In this document: one piece after another, positions 8,027 to 18,300 of the stretch
How the letters are laid out: every line of letters begins with the position of its first letter
Position numbering within the stretch: the first letter of the stretch is position 1
Source of the DNA: an uncultured Prevotella sp.
GTDB lineage: Bacteria; Bacteroidota; Bacteroidia; Bacteroidales; Bacteroidaceae
Direction of reading: 5' to 3'
Length of the DNA: 64,000 nucleotides
Assembly: GCA_944321295.1 (NCBI GenBank)
Contig: CALUKU010000005.1
Location: forward strand, 32,393-96,392
Translations under genes and position numbers: made by a program
The notes under the pieces: generated by a model
Told to the model about the DNA's origin: nothing
What the model saw: only the letters and a program-made list of their open reading frames with translations
The model's database searches: none

Positions 8027-9430
8027 ATGAAGAAATTTATGGATGAAAACTTCCTGTTGGAAACCGCTACTGCGCAGGATCTATTTCATAACCACGCGGC
8101 AAAGATGCCTATTATCGACTATCACTGCCACCTTATTCCCGAAATGGTTGCCAACGACCATAAATTCAAGAGCATTACCGAGCTTTGGCTCGGCGGCGAC
8201 CACTACAAGTGGCGTGCGATGCGTACCAACGGCGTTGACGAGAAGTACTGCACCGGAACGGAAACGAGCGACTGGGAGAAGTTTGAGAAATGGGCTGAAA
8301 CCGTGCCTTACACCTTCCGCAACCCGCTTTACCACTGGACACACCTTGAGCTGAAGACTGCTTTCGGCATTGACAAGCTGTTGAGTCCTAAAACGGCGCG
8401 CGAGATATATGACGAGTGCAACGAGAAACTGCAGCAGCCCGGATACACGGCACGCGGCTTCATGCGCCGTTACAACGTTGAGTGCGTGTGCACGACCGAC
8501 GACCCCATTGACGATTTGAAATACCACAAGCAGACGAAGGAAAGCGGCTTCGAGATAAAGATGATTCCCGCCTGGCGTCCTGACAAGGCGATGGCCGTTG
8601 ACAACGCCAAGAACTTCTCTGACTATGTGACACGCCTCGGCGAGGTTGCAGGAGTTACGATCTCGAAGTTCCAGGATATGATTGACGCCCTGCAGAAGCG
8701 TCATGACTTCTTCAACGAAAACGGTTGCCGCCTGTCTGACCACGGCATTGAAGAGTTCTACGACGAGCCTTACACCGACAGCCAGATTGAAACAATATTC
8801 GAGAAGGCCATGCGCGGTCAGGATTTGTCGGAACTCGAAATCCGCCAGTTCAAGCATTGCATGCTGACCGTGTTCGCCGAGATGGACTACGACAGCGACT
8901 GGACGCAGCAGTATCACTATGGCGCAATACGCGACAACAACAGCCTGATGTACAAGAAGCTCGGTCCCGACACCGGTTTCGATTCTATAGGCGAGTTCAA
9001 TACGGCCAAGGCCATGAGCCACTTCCTCGACCATCTTAACGCTGAAGGCAAGCTCACGCGTACTATATTATATACGCTTAATCCCTGCGCCAATGAGGTT
9101 ATCGCTACAATGCTCGGCAACTTCCAGGACGGTTCTTGCCCCGGCAAGATACAGTTTGGCAGCGGATGGTGGTTTAACGACCAGCTTGACGGCATGACAC
9201 GCCAGATGAACGCGCTCTCAGTGCTCGGTCTGCTCAGCCGTTTCGTCGGAATGCTTACCGACAGCCGCTCGTTCCTCTCATACCCGAGGCACGAGTATTT
9301 CCGCCGTCTGCTCTGCAACCTGTTGGGCAACGACGTAGAGAAAGGACTGCTCCCCGATGATAAGGAAGCCCTTTACCGCATGGTTGAAGACATCAGCTAT
9401 TACAACGCCAAGAACTATTTCAAGTTCTAA
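8027..9430 (+). CDS. uxaC: Glucuronate (uronate) isomerase
   Basis: 467 residues, the normal UxaC length. The metal-binding DYHCHLIP motif (about 31-38) of the amidohydrolase fold is near the N-terminus. Family blocks include LWLGGDHYKWRAMR, CVCTTDDP and KIQFGSGWWFNDQLDGM. UxaC interconverts D-glucuronate with D-fructuronate and D-galacturonate with D-tagaturonate in pectin and glucuronoxylan use. The other uronate genes (uxaB, uxuA, kdgK) are not adjacent. It is flanked by its own promoter and terminator. Confidence 0.97.
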   Translation: MKKFMDENFLLETATAQDLFHNHAAKMPIIDYHCHLIPEMVANDHKFKSITELWLGGDHYKWRAMRTNGVDEKYCTGTETSDWEKFEKWAETVPYTFRNPLYHWTHLELKTAFGIDKLLSPKTAREIYDECNEKLQQPGYTARGFMRRYNVECVCTTDDPIDDLKYHKQTKESGFEIKMIPAWRPDKAMAVDNAKNFSDYVTRLGEVAGVTISKFQDMIDALQKRHDFFNENGCRLSDHGIEEFYDEPYTDSQIETIFEKAMRGQDLSELEIRQFKHCMLTVFAEMDYDSDWTQQYHYGAIRDNNSLMYKKLGPDTGFDSIGEFNTAKAMSHFLDHLNAEGKLTRTILYTLNPCANEVIATMLGNFQDGSCPGKIQFGSGWWFNDQLDGMTRQMNALSVLGLLSRFVGMLTDSRSFLSYPRHEYFRRLLCNLLGNDVEKGLLPDDKEALYRMVEDISYYNAKNYFKF

Positions 9431-9451
9431 TCGGTAATGGTTTGCATAACC

Positions 9452-9493
9452 CTCTTGTTTGGCTCGCACAGCCGGCAAGAGGGCTTTTTTATG
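9452..9493 (+). terminator. Terminator after uxaC
   Basis: CCCTCTTG ... CAAGAGGG stem followed by CTTTTTTAT. Confidence 0.75.
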
Positions 9494-9509
9494 ATTTATT
9501 TATGAAATA

Positions 9510-9541
9510 TTTGTAAGTCTCGGAAAATAAGAGTATTTTTG
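9510..9541 (+). promoter_or_regulatory. Promoter of the Wza-like/glmS transcript
   Basis: TTTG (9510-9513), 20 bp, TATTTTTG (9534-9541), 37 bp upstream of the start. Confidence 0.7.
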
Positions 9542-9578
9542 CAAAGTTTTACGATTTCATTACAACACTATTTGAATT

Positions 9579-10376
9579 ATGAAGAAAATACTAAACACGG
9601 TATTGTTCGCATTGCTGTGCCTGTTTTTGGGAAGTTGTGGCAGCAGCAAGCACATCGCGTATTTCCAAAATGCAGATTCTCTGAACTATGATGCATCAAG
9701 GGGATTGTTCGACGCGCGGATAATGCCGAAAGACTTGCTTACGATCACCGTAAGTACGACAGACCCGAAGGCTGCAACGCCTTTCAACCTGTCGGTAACC
9801 AACACGCTTAATTCAACGGGAACATTGTACACTGGAGCAGGATCATTGCAGACCTACCTTGTTGACAATGACGGATTTATCAATTTCCCGGTAGTAGGAC
9901 AACTGAAAGTTGGAGGTATGACCAAGCGCCAATGCGAAAGCTTCATACGCGAGAAAATACTTCCTTACATGGCAAAGACCGAAAATCCGATTGTTACTGT
10001 TAAGATGGCGAGCTTTAAGGTGACGGTGGCCGGTGAGGTGAAATCGCCCGGCGTGTTTAACGTAGACCAGGAAAAAATCAGCGTGATTGAGGCGTTGGCA
10101 AGGGCCGGTGACCTGACTATCTACGGACGCCGAGAGAACGTGTTGCTCATTCGTGAGGACGCAACCGGCAAGAAAACCACCCACAGGCTTAATCTTAACG
10201 ACGCAAATCTGATAAACTCACCATATTATTATTTGCAGCAGAACGACTACATCTATGTTGAACCGAACAAAGTGCAGGCACAGAACTCAGCGATAGGCTC
10301 AAGCGTTACCATTTGGTTCTCGGTGCTTAGCGTCGTAACTTCGGTTGCTTCATTAGTCGTTAACGTGATTAAGTGA
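9579..10376 (+). CDS. Polysaccharide export lipoprotein (Wza-like)
   Basis: 265 residues. A lipoprotein signal peptide ends at the lipobox LGSC with Cys20. A Poly_export domain follows (about 45-145, with IMPKDLLTITVSTTDP and VDNDGFINFPVVGQLKV). Next is an SLBB domain (about 150-225, KVTVAGEVKSPGVFNVD). The C-terminus is a hydrophobic helix (about 240-263), as in outer-membrane Wza-type translocons. It should form the outer-membrane exit for a capsule or exopolysaccharide. The usual partner, a Wzc-like chain-length kinase, is not next to it. Its stop lies only 5 bp before glmS, so the two are very likely co-transcribed. Confidence 0.92.
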   Translation: MKKILNTVLFALLCLFLGSCGSSKHIAYFQNADSLNYDASRGLFDARIMPKDLLTITVSTTDPKAATPFNLSVTNTLNSTGTLYTGAGSLQTYLVDNDGFINFPVVGQLKVGGMTKRQCESFIREKILPYMAKTENPIVTVKMASFKVTVAGEVKSPGVFNVDQEKISVIEALARAGDLTIYGRRENVLLIREDATGKKTTHRLNLNDANLINSPYYYLQQNDYIYVEPNKVQAQNSAIGSSVTIWFSVLSVVTSVASLVVNVIK

Positions 10377-10381
10377 TTTAT

Positions 10382-12226
10382 ATGTGCGGAATTGTTGGTT
10401 ATATCGGTAGTAAGGACGCTTATCCAATCCTGTTGAAAGGCTTGGGCCGGCTTGAGTACCGCGGCTACGACAGTGCGGGAATGGCTTTGCTCAACTCTGA
10501 CGGCGGGTTGAACGTGTATAAGACCAAAGGCAAGGTTGCCGACTTGGACAGGTTTTGTAACGACAAGGACGTGTCTGGCACGGTAGGCATTGCCCATACG
10601 CGATGGGCTACCCACGGCGAACCTTCATCGGTAAACGCGCATCCGCATTATTCGGAATCGAAAAATCTTGCGATAATCCATAACGGCATAATAGAGAATT
10701 ATGCCGACTTGAAGAAGAAGCTGCAAAGCAAAGGCCTGACGTTCCGCTCTGACACCGATACCGAAGTGCTGGTACAGCTTATAGAGTATATTCAGACGCG
10801 GAAGGGCTTCGACCTGCTTACGGCTGTGCAGCTTGCCTTACACGAGGTGATAGGGGCATATGCCGTGGCGCTGTTGGACAAGCGCGAGCCAAGCCAGATT
10901 ATAGCCGCGTGCCGCCAAAGTCCGTTGGTGATAGGCGTCGGTGACGACGAGTATTTCTTGGCATCGGACGCAAGCCCTATTATCGAGTACACCGATAAGG
11001 TGGTTTACCTTGAAGACGGCAGTATCGCAGTCATGCGTAAGGGCGAAGACCTAAAGGTTGTCAACATACTTAACCGTGAACTTTGTCCAAAGATACAGAC
11101 GGTAGACCTTGATTTGGGACAGATTGAGAAGGGCGGTTATCCGCATTTCATGCTAAAGGAAATATTCGAGCAGCCTGAGTGTCTTACCAACTGCATGAGA
11201 GGGCGCGTAAACGTTGAGGCCACCAACGTGACGCTCAGCGCCGTTATTGATTATAAGGACCGTCTGCTGTCGGCTAAGAGGATAATAATAGTAGGCTGCG
11301 GCACATCGTGGCATGCGGGGCTTATAGGCAAGCAGATTATAGAGAGCCTTTGCCGCATACCTGTTGAAGTTGAATACGCAAGCGAATTCAGATACAGAAA
11401 TCCGGTTGTTACGCCCAATGATGTCGTAATAGCCATATCCCAAAGCGGCGAAACCGCCGACACTTTGGCTGCCGTGAAACTGGCAAAGCATTACGGCGCC
11501 TTCATTTATGGAATTTGTAATGTAATCGGGTCAAGCATACCCCGTGCTACCGACACCGGCTCTTACATACACGTCGGCCCGGAAATAGGTGTGGCCTCCA
11601 CAAAAGCTTTCACAGGGCAGGTAACCGTGCTTACTATGCTGGCTTTGGCATTAGCCAAGGTGAAAGGCACCGTAAGCGATGACACTTATTACGGAATAGT
11701 TAAGGAGTTAAGTCATATTCCGGCAAAGATGGAGGAAACGCTGAAGCTTAACGGGCAGATAGCTGCGCTGAGCCGTATTTTCACATACGCACGAAACTTC
11801 TTGTATTTAGGTCGCGGATACAGTTATCCTGTGGCACTGGAAGGAGCGTTGAAACTTAAAGAAATAAGCTATATTCATGCCGAGGGATATCCTGCGGCGG
11901 AGATGAAACATGGACCGATAGCGCTCATCGACTCGGATATGCCGGTTGTTGTAGTGGCGACGAGGAACGCTTTGTATGAAAAAGTGTTGAGCAACATCCA
12001 GGAAATAAAGGCGCGCAAGGGCAAGGTTATAGCATTGGTAACAAAGGGTGACGAAACCGTCAGCAAGATAGTAGACGAGGTCATAGAGTTGCCCGATACG
12101 CAAGAATGTCTTGAGCCGTTGATTGCCACAATCCCGTTGCAGCTCTTGGCTTACCATATAGCAGTATGCAAGGGCAAGGATGTCGATCAGCCGCGCAATT
12201 TGGCTAAGTCGGTTACGGTAGAATGA
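10382..12226 (+). CDS. glmS: Glutamine-fructose-6-phosphate aminotransferase (isomerizing)
   Basis: About 614 residues from ATG 10382. That start places the N-terminal nucleophile at Cys2 (MCGIVGYIG), as the family requires; the GTG at 10373 is rejected for this reason. The class II glutaminase domain (1-240) includes GIAHTRWATHGEPS and HNGIIENY. Two SIS domains follow, with CGTSWHAG, ISQSGETADT and the C-terminal KSVTVE. GlmS makes glucosamine-6-phosphate, the entry to peptidoglycan and lipid A amino sugars. It follows the export lipoprotein gene directly and precedes other amidotransferase genes. Confidence 0.98.
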   Translation: MCGIVGYIGSKDAYPILLKGLGRLEYRGYDSAGMALLNSDGGLNVYKTKGKVADLDRFCNDKDVSGTVGIAHTRWATHGEPSSVNAHPHYSESKNLAIIHNGIIENYADLKKKLQSKGLTFRSDTDTEVLVQLIEYIQTRKGFDLLTAVQLALHEVIGAYAVALLDKREPSQIIAACRQSPLVIGVGDDEYFLASDASPIIEYTDKVVYLEDGSIAVMRKGEDLKVVNILNRELCPKIQTVDLDLGQIEKGGYPHFMLKEIFEQPECLTNCMRGRVNVEATNVTLSAVIDYKDRLLSAKRIIIVGCGTSWHAGLIGKQIIESLCRIPVEVEYASEFRYRNPVVTPNDVVIAISQSGETADTLAAVKLAKHYGAFIYGICNVIGSSIPRATDTGSYIHVGPEIGVASTKAFTGQVTVLTMLALALAKVKGTVSDDTYYGIVKELSHIPAKMEETLKLNGQIAALSRIFTYARNFLYLGRGYSYPVALEGALKLKEISYIHAEGYPAAEMKHGPIALIDSDMPVVVVATRNALYEKVLSNIQEIKARKGKVIALVTKGDETVSKIVDEVIELPDTQECLEPLIATIPLQLLAYHIAVCKGKDVDQPRNLAKSVTVE

Positions 12227-12313
12227 TTTTTATTATTAATTAATAGGAAGCTAAGCAATAATGTTAGAATTTTCAAAAAATCCCGATGTTATGGTTAGCT
12301 TTTTAATTTATAT

Positions 12314-14212
12314 ATGATGGAACCATTGAAGCATGAGTGTGGAGTTGCAATGGTAAGGTTGCTGAAACCATTGGAATACTACCAACAGAAGTACGGAACG
12401 TGGATGTTCGGCCTTAACAAGCTCTATCTTATGATGGAGAAACAGCACAACAGGGGACAGGAAGGTGCCGGTATGGCGTGTGTCAATCTTGACGCTGTGC
12501 CCGGTTCTGAATATATGTTCCGTGAGCGTGCCGAAGGCTCTAATGCTATCACCGAGATTTTCGGTGCCGTGCAGAAGAAGTTTAAGAACCTTACTCCCGA
12601 GCAGCTGGCTGACGTCGGTTACGCCAAGCGTAATCTTCCTTTTGCCGGCGAGCTGTACATGGGGCACCTCCGTTACTCCACGACCGGTAAGAGCGGCCTT
12701 TCATACGTACATCCGTTTCTGCGCCGCAACAATTGGAGGGCGAAGAACCTCTGCCTTTGCGGAAACTTCAACATGACGAACATCGACGAGATTTTCGAGA
12801 AGCTTGTAAGGCAAGGGCAATATCCGCGAATTTACAGTGACAGTTACATAACGCTCGAACTGATGGGGCACAGGCTTGACCGCGAGGTGGAGCGTAACTT
12901 CGTGGCAGGTAAGGAGCTTGGTCTTAAGGATCAGGACATCACACGTTATATTGAGGACAACGTCAAGATGAGCAACGTGTTGAAGTCAACGATGACTGAC
13001 TTCGACGGCGGATACGTCATGTGTGGCATAACAGGCAGCGGAGAAATGTTCTCTATGCGTGACCCCTGGGGCATACGTCCGGCTTTCTGGTACAAGAACG
13101 ACGAGATCATAGTTCTGGCGAGCGAAAGGCCCGTGCTGCAAACCACGTTTGACCTTGAGTGTGACGACATTAACGAGCTTGAGCCAGGTTGCGCATTGAT
13201 TGTGAAGAAAAACGGCGAAAGCTCGATTGAGAGGATACTTGAGCAGAGAGGTGACTCAAAATGCTCGTTCGAGAGGATATATTTCAGTCGTGGTTCCGAC
13301 AGGGACATCTATAAGGAACGCAAAAAGCTTGGCGAACAGCTCGTACCTACAATACTTGAGGCCGTCGACAAGGATATTGACCACACGGTGTTCTCGTTCA
13401 TACCTAACACGGCCGAAGTCGCTTTCTATGGCATGCTTGGCGGTTTCAAGCATTATGTCAACGAGCAGAAGATAAAGCTTATCATGGACATGGACCATAA
13501 GCCTTCATACGAAGAGCTTACAAAACTTCTGCATCAGTATGTAAGGAGCGAGAAGGTGGCGTGGAAGGACATAAAGCTGCGTACCTTTATTACCGAGGGC
13601 GCTTCGCGAAACGATTTGGCCTCGCATGTGTATGACGTGACTTATGAGTCGCTCGAGCCGTATAAGGACAACCTTGTGATAATTGACGACAGCATTGTGC
13701 GCGGTACGACGTTGAAGGAGAGTATCCTGAAGATACTTGACCGTCTGCATCCGAAGAAGATCGTGATAGTCAGCAGTTCGCCGCAGATACGTTATCCTGA
13801 TTATTACGGCATCGACATGTCCAGCCTTGAGGAGTTCTGTGTGTTCCGCGCGACGATTGAATTGCTGAAGGACAAGGGCCTTTATAAGATAATCGACGAA
13901 ACCTATAACAAGTGTAAGGAAGAGTTGAAGAAGCCCAAGGGCGAAATGAGGAATTGCGTGCGCGATATTTACAAGCCGTTCACCGTTGACGAGATTAACC
14001 GTAAGATTATCGAAATGCTTCGCCCTGACGGCATGACCACTCCCGTAGAACTTGTTTTCCAGTCGATAGAGGGTCTGCACGAAGCCATCCCGGCGCATAA
14101 GGGCGATTGGTATTTTACCGGCAATTATCCCACGCCGGGCGGCGTCAAGCTTGTCAACCAGGCATTTATAAGGTTCGTGGAGAATGTTTATAAATACGAG
14201 CGTAAATTCTGA
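12314..14212 (+). CDS. PurF-like amidophosphoribosyltransferase, long form
   Basis: 632 residues, clearly longer than ordinary PurF (about 470-510). HECGVAM places a nucleophile-type cysteine at residue 9 after a short propeptide-like leader, as in Bacillus-type PurF. Glutaminase blocks KQHNRGQEGAGMA and MGHLRYSTTG follow. The C-terminal half carries the phosphoribosyltransferase PRPP motif VIIDDSIVRGTT (about 455-466). The family transfers glutamine amide nitrogen to PRPP, the first step of purine synthesis. The extra length lies in insertions within the glutaminase half and a C-terminal extension after the PRPP loop. It sits between glmS and carA, with 87 bp upstream and 14 bp downstream. 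It could be the only PurF or a paralogue with a changed role. Confidence 0.85.
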   Translation: MMEPLKHECGVAMVRLLKPLEYYQQKYGTWMFGLNKLYLMMEKQHNRGQEGAGMACVNLDAVPGSEYMFRERAEGSNAITEIFGAVQKKFKNLTPEQLADVGYAKRNLPFAGELYMGHLRYSTTGKSGLSYVHPFLRRNNWRAKNLCLCGNFNMTNIDEIFEKLVRQGQYPRIYSDSYITLELMGHRLDREVERNFVAGKELGLKDQDITRYIEDNVKMSNVLKSTMTDFDGGYVMCGITGSGEMFSMRDPWGIRPAFWYKNDEIIVLASERPVLQTTFDLECDDINELEPGCALIVKKNGESSIERILEQRGDSKCSFERIYFSRGSDRDIYKERKKLGEQLVPTILEAVDKDIDHTVFSFIPNTAEVAFYGMLGGFKHYVNEQKIKLIMDMDHKPSYEELTKLLHQYVRSEKVAWKDIKLRTFITEGASRNDLASHVYDVTYESLEPYKDNLVIIDDSIVRGTTLKESILKILDRLHPKKIVIVSSSPQIRYPDYYGIDMSSLEEFCVFRATIELLKDKGLYKIIDETYNKCKEELKKPKGEMRNCVRDIYKPFTVDEINRKIIEMLRPDGMTTPVELVFQSIEGLHEAIPAHKGDWYFTGNYPTPGGVKLVNQAFIRFVENVYKYERKF

Positions 14213-14226
14213 CTTCATTATTGAAT

Positions 14227-15333
14227 ATGACAACAAGCAAAGATATGAGAAACGTAACTTTAGTGTTGGACGATGGGACGAAGTTCCATGGCAAGTCGTT
14301 CGGTTATGACAGCCCCGTAGCCGGCGAGGTCGTGTTCAATACGGCCATGATGGGTTATCCCGAGAGCCTTACCGACCCGTCATACGCGGGCCAGTTGATG
14401 GTATTGACGTATCCGTTGGTGGGCAATTATGGCGTGCCGCCGTTTACGGTCGGCGCTGACGGCATAGCCGACTTCATGGAGAGCGACAGGATATATGCGT
14501 CGGCTATAATCGTGGCCGACTACAGCGAGCGTTACAACCATTGGAACGCCGCAGAGAGCCTTGCCGATTGGCTTAAGCGCGAGCAAGTGCCGGGCATTAC
14601 CGGCATTGATACGCGTGCGCTGACTAAGGTGCTGCGCGAGCATGGGGTGATGATGGGTAAGATTTTGTTTGATGACGAACCCGACAATGTGCCTGAAGCC
14701 GATTATGAAGGTGTGAACTTTGTCGATCGTGTCAGCTGCAAGCAGATAATCCGTTACAATGAAGGGGCGGGCAAGAAGGTCGTCCTCGTGGATTGCGGCG
14801 TGAAGAACAATATAATAAGGTGTCTTATAAACCGTGGTGTCGAGGTTGTGCGCGTGCCGTGGAACTACGACTACACGTCGATGGATTTCGACGGGTTGTT
14901 CCTTGGCAACGGCCCTGGCGACCCTGACATGTGCGGCGAGGCAGTCGATATCATACGTAAGCAGATGGACCTCTCGTCGAAGCCTATTTGCGGTATTTGC
15001 ATGGGCAACCAGCTGTTGGCTAAGGCCGGAGGCGCTAAGATATATAAGCTGAAGTACGGCCACCGCTCGCACAACCAGCCTGTACGCCTCGTAGGCACCG
15101 AGCATTGTTACGTCACCAGCCAGAACCACGGTTACGCCGTTGACGCGTCTACCTTAGGCGCCGACTGGGAGGAGCTTTTCGTCAACATGAACGACGGCAG
15201 CAACGAGGGCATACGCCATAAGACAAAACCTTGGTTCTCAAGCCAGTTCCACCCCGAGGCATGCTCAGGCCCGGTAGACACCGAGTTCATGTTCGACAAG
15301 TTCATTGAGAAGGTTATTGCAGCAGACAAGTAG
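14227..15333 (+). CDS. carA: Carbamoyl-phosphate synthase small (glutaminase) subunit
   Basis: About 368 residues. The N-terminal domain shows VLDDGTKFHGKSFGYDSPVAGEVVFNT in two overlapping blocks. The class I glutaminase domain has the nucleophile motif CGICMGNQLLA (about 257-267) and the His-Glu pair in SSQFHPEACSGP (about 338-349). CarA supplies ammonia to CarB for arginine and pyrimidine synthesis. ATG 14227 is chosen, 14 bp after the PurF-like stop; ATG 14245 is also possible. It belongs with carB, 43 bp downstream, in one transcript. Confidence 0.97.
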   Translation: MTTSKDMRNVTLVLDDGTKFHGKSFGYDSPVAGEVVFNTAMMGYPESLTDPSYAGQLMVLTYPLVGNYGVPPFTVGADGIADFMESDRIYASAIIVADYSERYNHWNAAESLADWLKREQVPGITGIDTRALTKVLREHGVMMGKILFDDEPDNVPEADYEGVNFVDRVSCKQIIRYNEGAGKKVVLVDCGVKNNIIRCLINRGVEVVRVPWNYDYTSMDFDGLFLGNGPGDPDMCGEAVDIIRKQMDLSSKPICGICMGNQLLAKAGGAKIYKLKYGHRSHNQPVRLVGTEHCYVTSQNHGYAVDASTLGADWEELFVNMNDGSNEGIRHKTKPWFSSQFHPEACSGPVDTEFMFDKFIEKVIAADK

Positions 15334-15376
15334 GCGAAGACAGCCGTTTTTTGAAGGCTAAAAAATATACATACGT

Positions 15377-18300
15377 ATGAAATACAACGACATAAAGAAA
15401 GTTTTGCTTCTCGGTTCGGGAGCGTTGAAGATAGGCGAGGCCGGCGAATTCGACTATTCGGGCTCGCAGGCCTTGAAGGCGTTGAGGGAGGAAGGCGTAG
15501 AAACCGTACTCATCAATCCTAACATCGCCACGGTGCAGACGTCGGAAGGCGTCGCCGACCAGATATACTTCCTGCCCGTGCAGCCGTATTTCGTCGAGCG
15601 TGTCATTGAGAAGGAGCGTCCCGACGGCATACTGCTGTCATTCGGAGGACAGACGGCGCTCAACTGCGGCGTCGAGCTTTATAAGAGCGGCGTGCTCGAG
15701 AAGTATGGCGTGCGTGTGCTTGGCACGCCCGTGCAGGCCATCATGGACACTGAAGACCGCGAGCTCTTCGTTGAGCGCCTTAACGAGATTGACGTTAAGA
15801 CCATCAAGAGCGAGGCTTGCGAAAACATAGAGCAGGCCCGCAAGGCGGCAGCCGAGCTTGGCTATCCCGTGATAATCCGTGCGGCTTACGCCCTCGGAGG
15901 CTTGGGCAGCGGCTTCTGCGACAATGAGGAGGAGCTTGACCGTCTGGCCGAGAAAGCCTTCTCGTTCTCGCCGCAGGTGCTGGTTGAGAAGAGCCTTAAG
16001 GGTTGGAAGGAGATAGAGTATGAGGTTGTGCGCGACCGTTATGACAACTGTATCACCGTCTGCAACATGGAGAACTTCGACCCGCTGGGCATACACACCG
16101 GCGAGAGTATAGTCATAGCTCCTTCGCAGACGCTCACCAACAGCGAGTATCATAAGCTGCGCGCCCTTTCGATAAAGATAATACGCCACATTGGTATCGT
16201 CGGCGAGTGTAACGTGCAGTACGCCTTCGACCCCGCGAGCGAAGATTACCGCGTAATCGAGGTTAACGCCCGCTTGAGCCGCAGTTCGGCCCTGGCGTCA
16301 AAAGCCACGGGCTATCCTTTGGCCTTCGTGGCCGCCAAGCTTGGCTTGGGATACGGCTTGTTCGAGCTGAAAAACTCTGTAACCAAGACCACCAGTGCCT
16401 TCTTCGAACCGGCTCTCGACTACGTAGTGTGCAAGATTCCGCGCTGGGACCTCGGCAAGTTCCGCGGAGTAGACCGTGAGCTGGGCTCGTCGATGAAGTC
16501 GGTGGGCGAGGTGATGGCCATCGGCCGCAACTTCGAGGAGGCCATACAGAAGGGTCTGCGCATGATAGGGCAGGGCATGCACGGCTTCGTTGAGAACAAG
16601 GAACTCGAGATAGCCGACATTGACGAGGCTCTGCGCGACCCGACGGACAACCGCATCTTCGTCATCTCAAAGGCCATGCACCGCGACTACACAATAGACC
16701 AGATACACGAGCTTACGAAGATAGACAAGTGGTTCCTTTACAAGCTGAAGCACATCATCGACATCGATGAGGAACTTAAGCGCCGCAAGAGCGTAAACGT
16801 GCTCGACAAGGATTTGTTGCGCACGGCCAAGGTCTACGGCTTCAGCGATTTCCAGATAGCCCGTGCCGTCGGCCTTGAAGCAGAGCTTGGCAACATGGCT
16901 AAGGCAGGCCTCGCAATACGCCGTCTGCGCAAGACTTACGGCATACTGCCCGTGGTGAAGCAGATTGACACGCTGGCGGCAGAGTATCCCGCCCAGACAA
17001 ACTATCTTTACGTTACTTACGCCGGCACTGACAGTGACATCACTTTTGAGCGTGACAAGCGCTCCGTCGTAGTGCTGGGCTCGGGTGCTTACAGGATAGG
17101 CAGCTCTGTGGAGTTCGACTGGTGCGGCGTTCAGGCCCTTAACACCATCCGCAAGCAAGGCTGGCGCCCGGTGATGATAAACTACAACCCCGAAACCGTG
17201 TCGACCGACTACGACATGTGCGACCGCCTCTACTTTGACGAGCTTACGTTCGAGCGCGTGATGGACATCATCGACCTTGAGTGCCCCCACGGCGTGATAG
17301 TGTCTACCGGCGGACAGATACCCAACAACCTCGCCATGCGCCTCGACGCCGAGAACGTGCCCATACTCGGCACGTCGGCTAAGGACATCGACAACGCCGA
17401 GGATCGTGCCAAGTTCTCGTCAATGCTCGGCCGCAACGGTATCGACCAGCCCGAATGGAGCGCGCTGACCTCGATGGACGACATCCAGAAGTTCATCGAC
17501 CGCGTAGGCTTCCCCGTGCTCGTGCGTCCGTCATACGTGCTGTCGGGAGCTGCAATGAACGTATGCTCTAACAACGACGAGCTGGAACGTTTCCTCAAGC
17601 TGGCCGCCAACGTGTCAGAGGATCATCCCGTAGTGGTGAGCCAGTTCATAGAGCACGCCAAGGAGGTTGAGATGGACGCCGTGGCCCGCGACGGCGAGAT
17701 TATCGCCTACGCCATAAGCGAACACATTGAGTTTGCAGGCGTACACTCGGGCGACGCCACCATCCAGTTCCCCCCGCAGAAACTCTACTGCGAAACCATA
17801 CGCCGCATAAAGCGCGTAAGCCGCAAGATAGCACAGGAGTTGCACATCAGCGGTCCGTTCAACATACAGTTCCTTGCGCGCGACAACGACATCAAGGTAA
17901 TCGAGTGCAACCTGCGCGCTTCACGCTCGTTCCCCTTCGTCAGCAAGGTGCTTAAGATCAACCTCATCGAGCTGGCTACGAAGGTAATGCTCGGTCTGCC
18001 CGTTGAGCGGCCTGACAAAGACCTCTTCGACCTTGACTATGTCGGAATAAAGGCCAGTCAGTTCTCGTTCAACCGCCTGCAGAAGGCCGACCCCGTGCTC
18101 GGCGTAGACATGGCTTCGACGGGCGAGGTGGGCTGTCTCGGCGACGACACCAACACCGCCCTCCTGAAGAGTATGCTCTCGGTAGGCCATCGCATACCCG
18201 AAAAGAACATCCTGCTGTCAACCGGCGGACCCAAGCAGAAGGTTGAAACGCTCGACGCCGCACGCCAGCTGGTGAAGAACGGCTACAGGATATTCGCCAC

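Noticed and set aside
12248-12305. AAGCTAA...TTAGCTTTTTAATTT as a terminator or attenuator between glmS and the PurF-like gene
   Set aside because: The stem is only 7 bp with a loop of about 40 nt. It is too weak to list as a feature, although the T run is suggestive.
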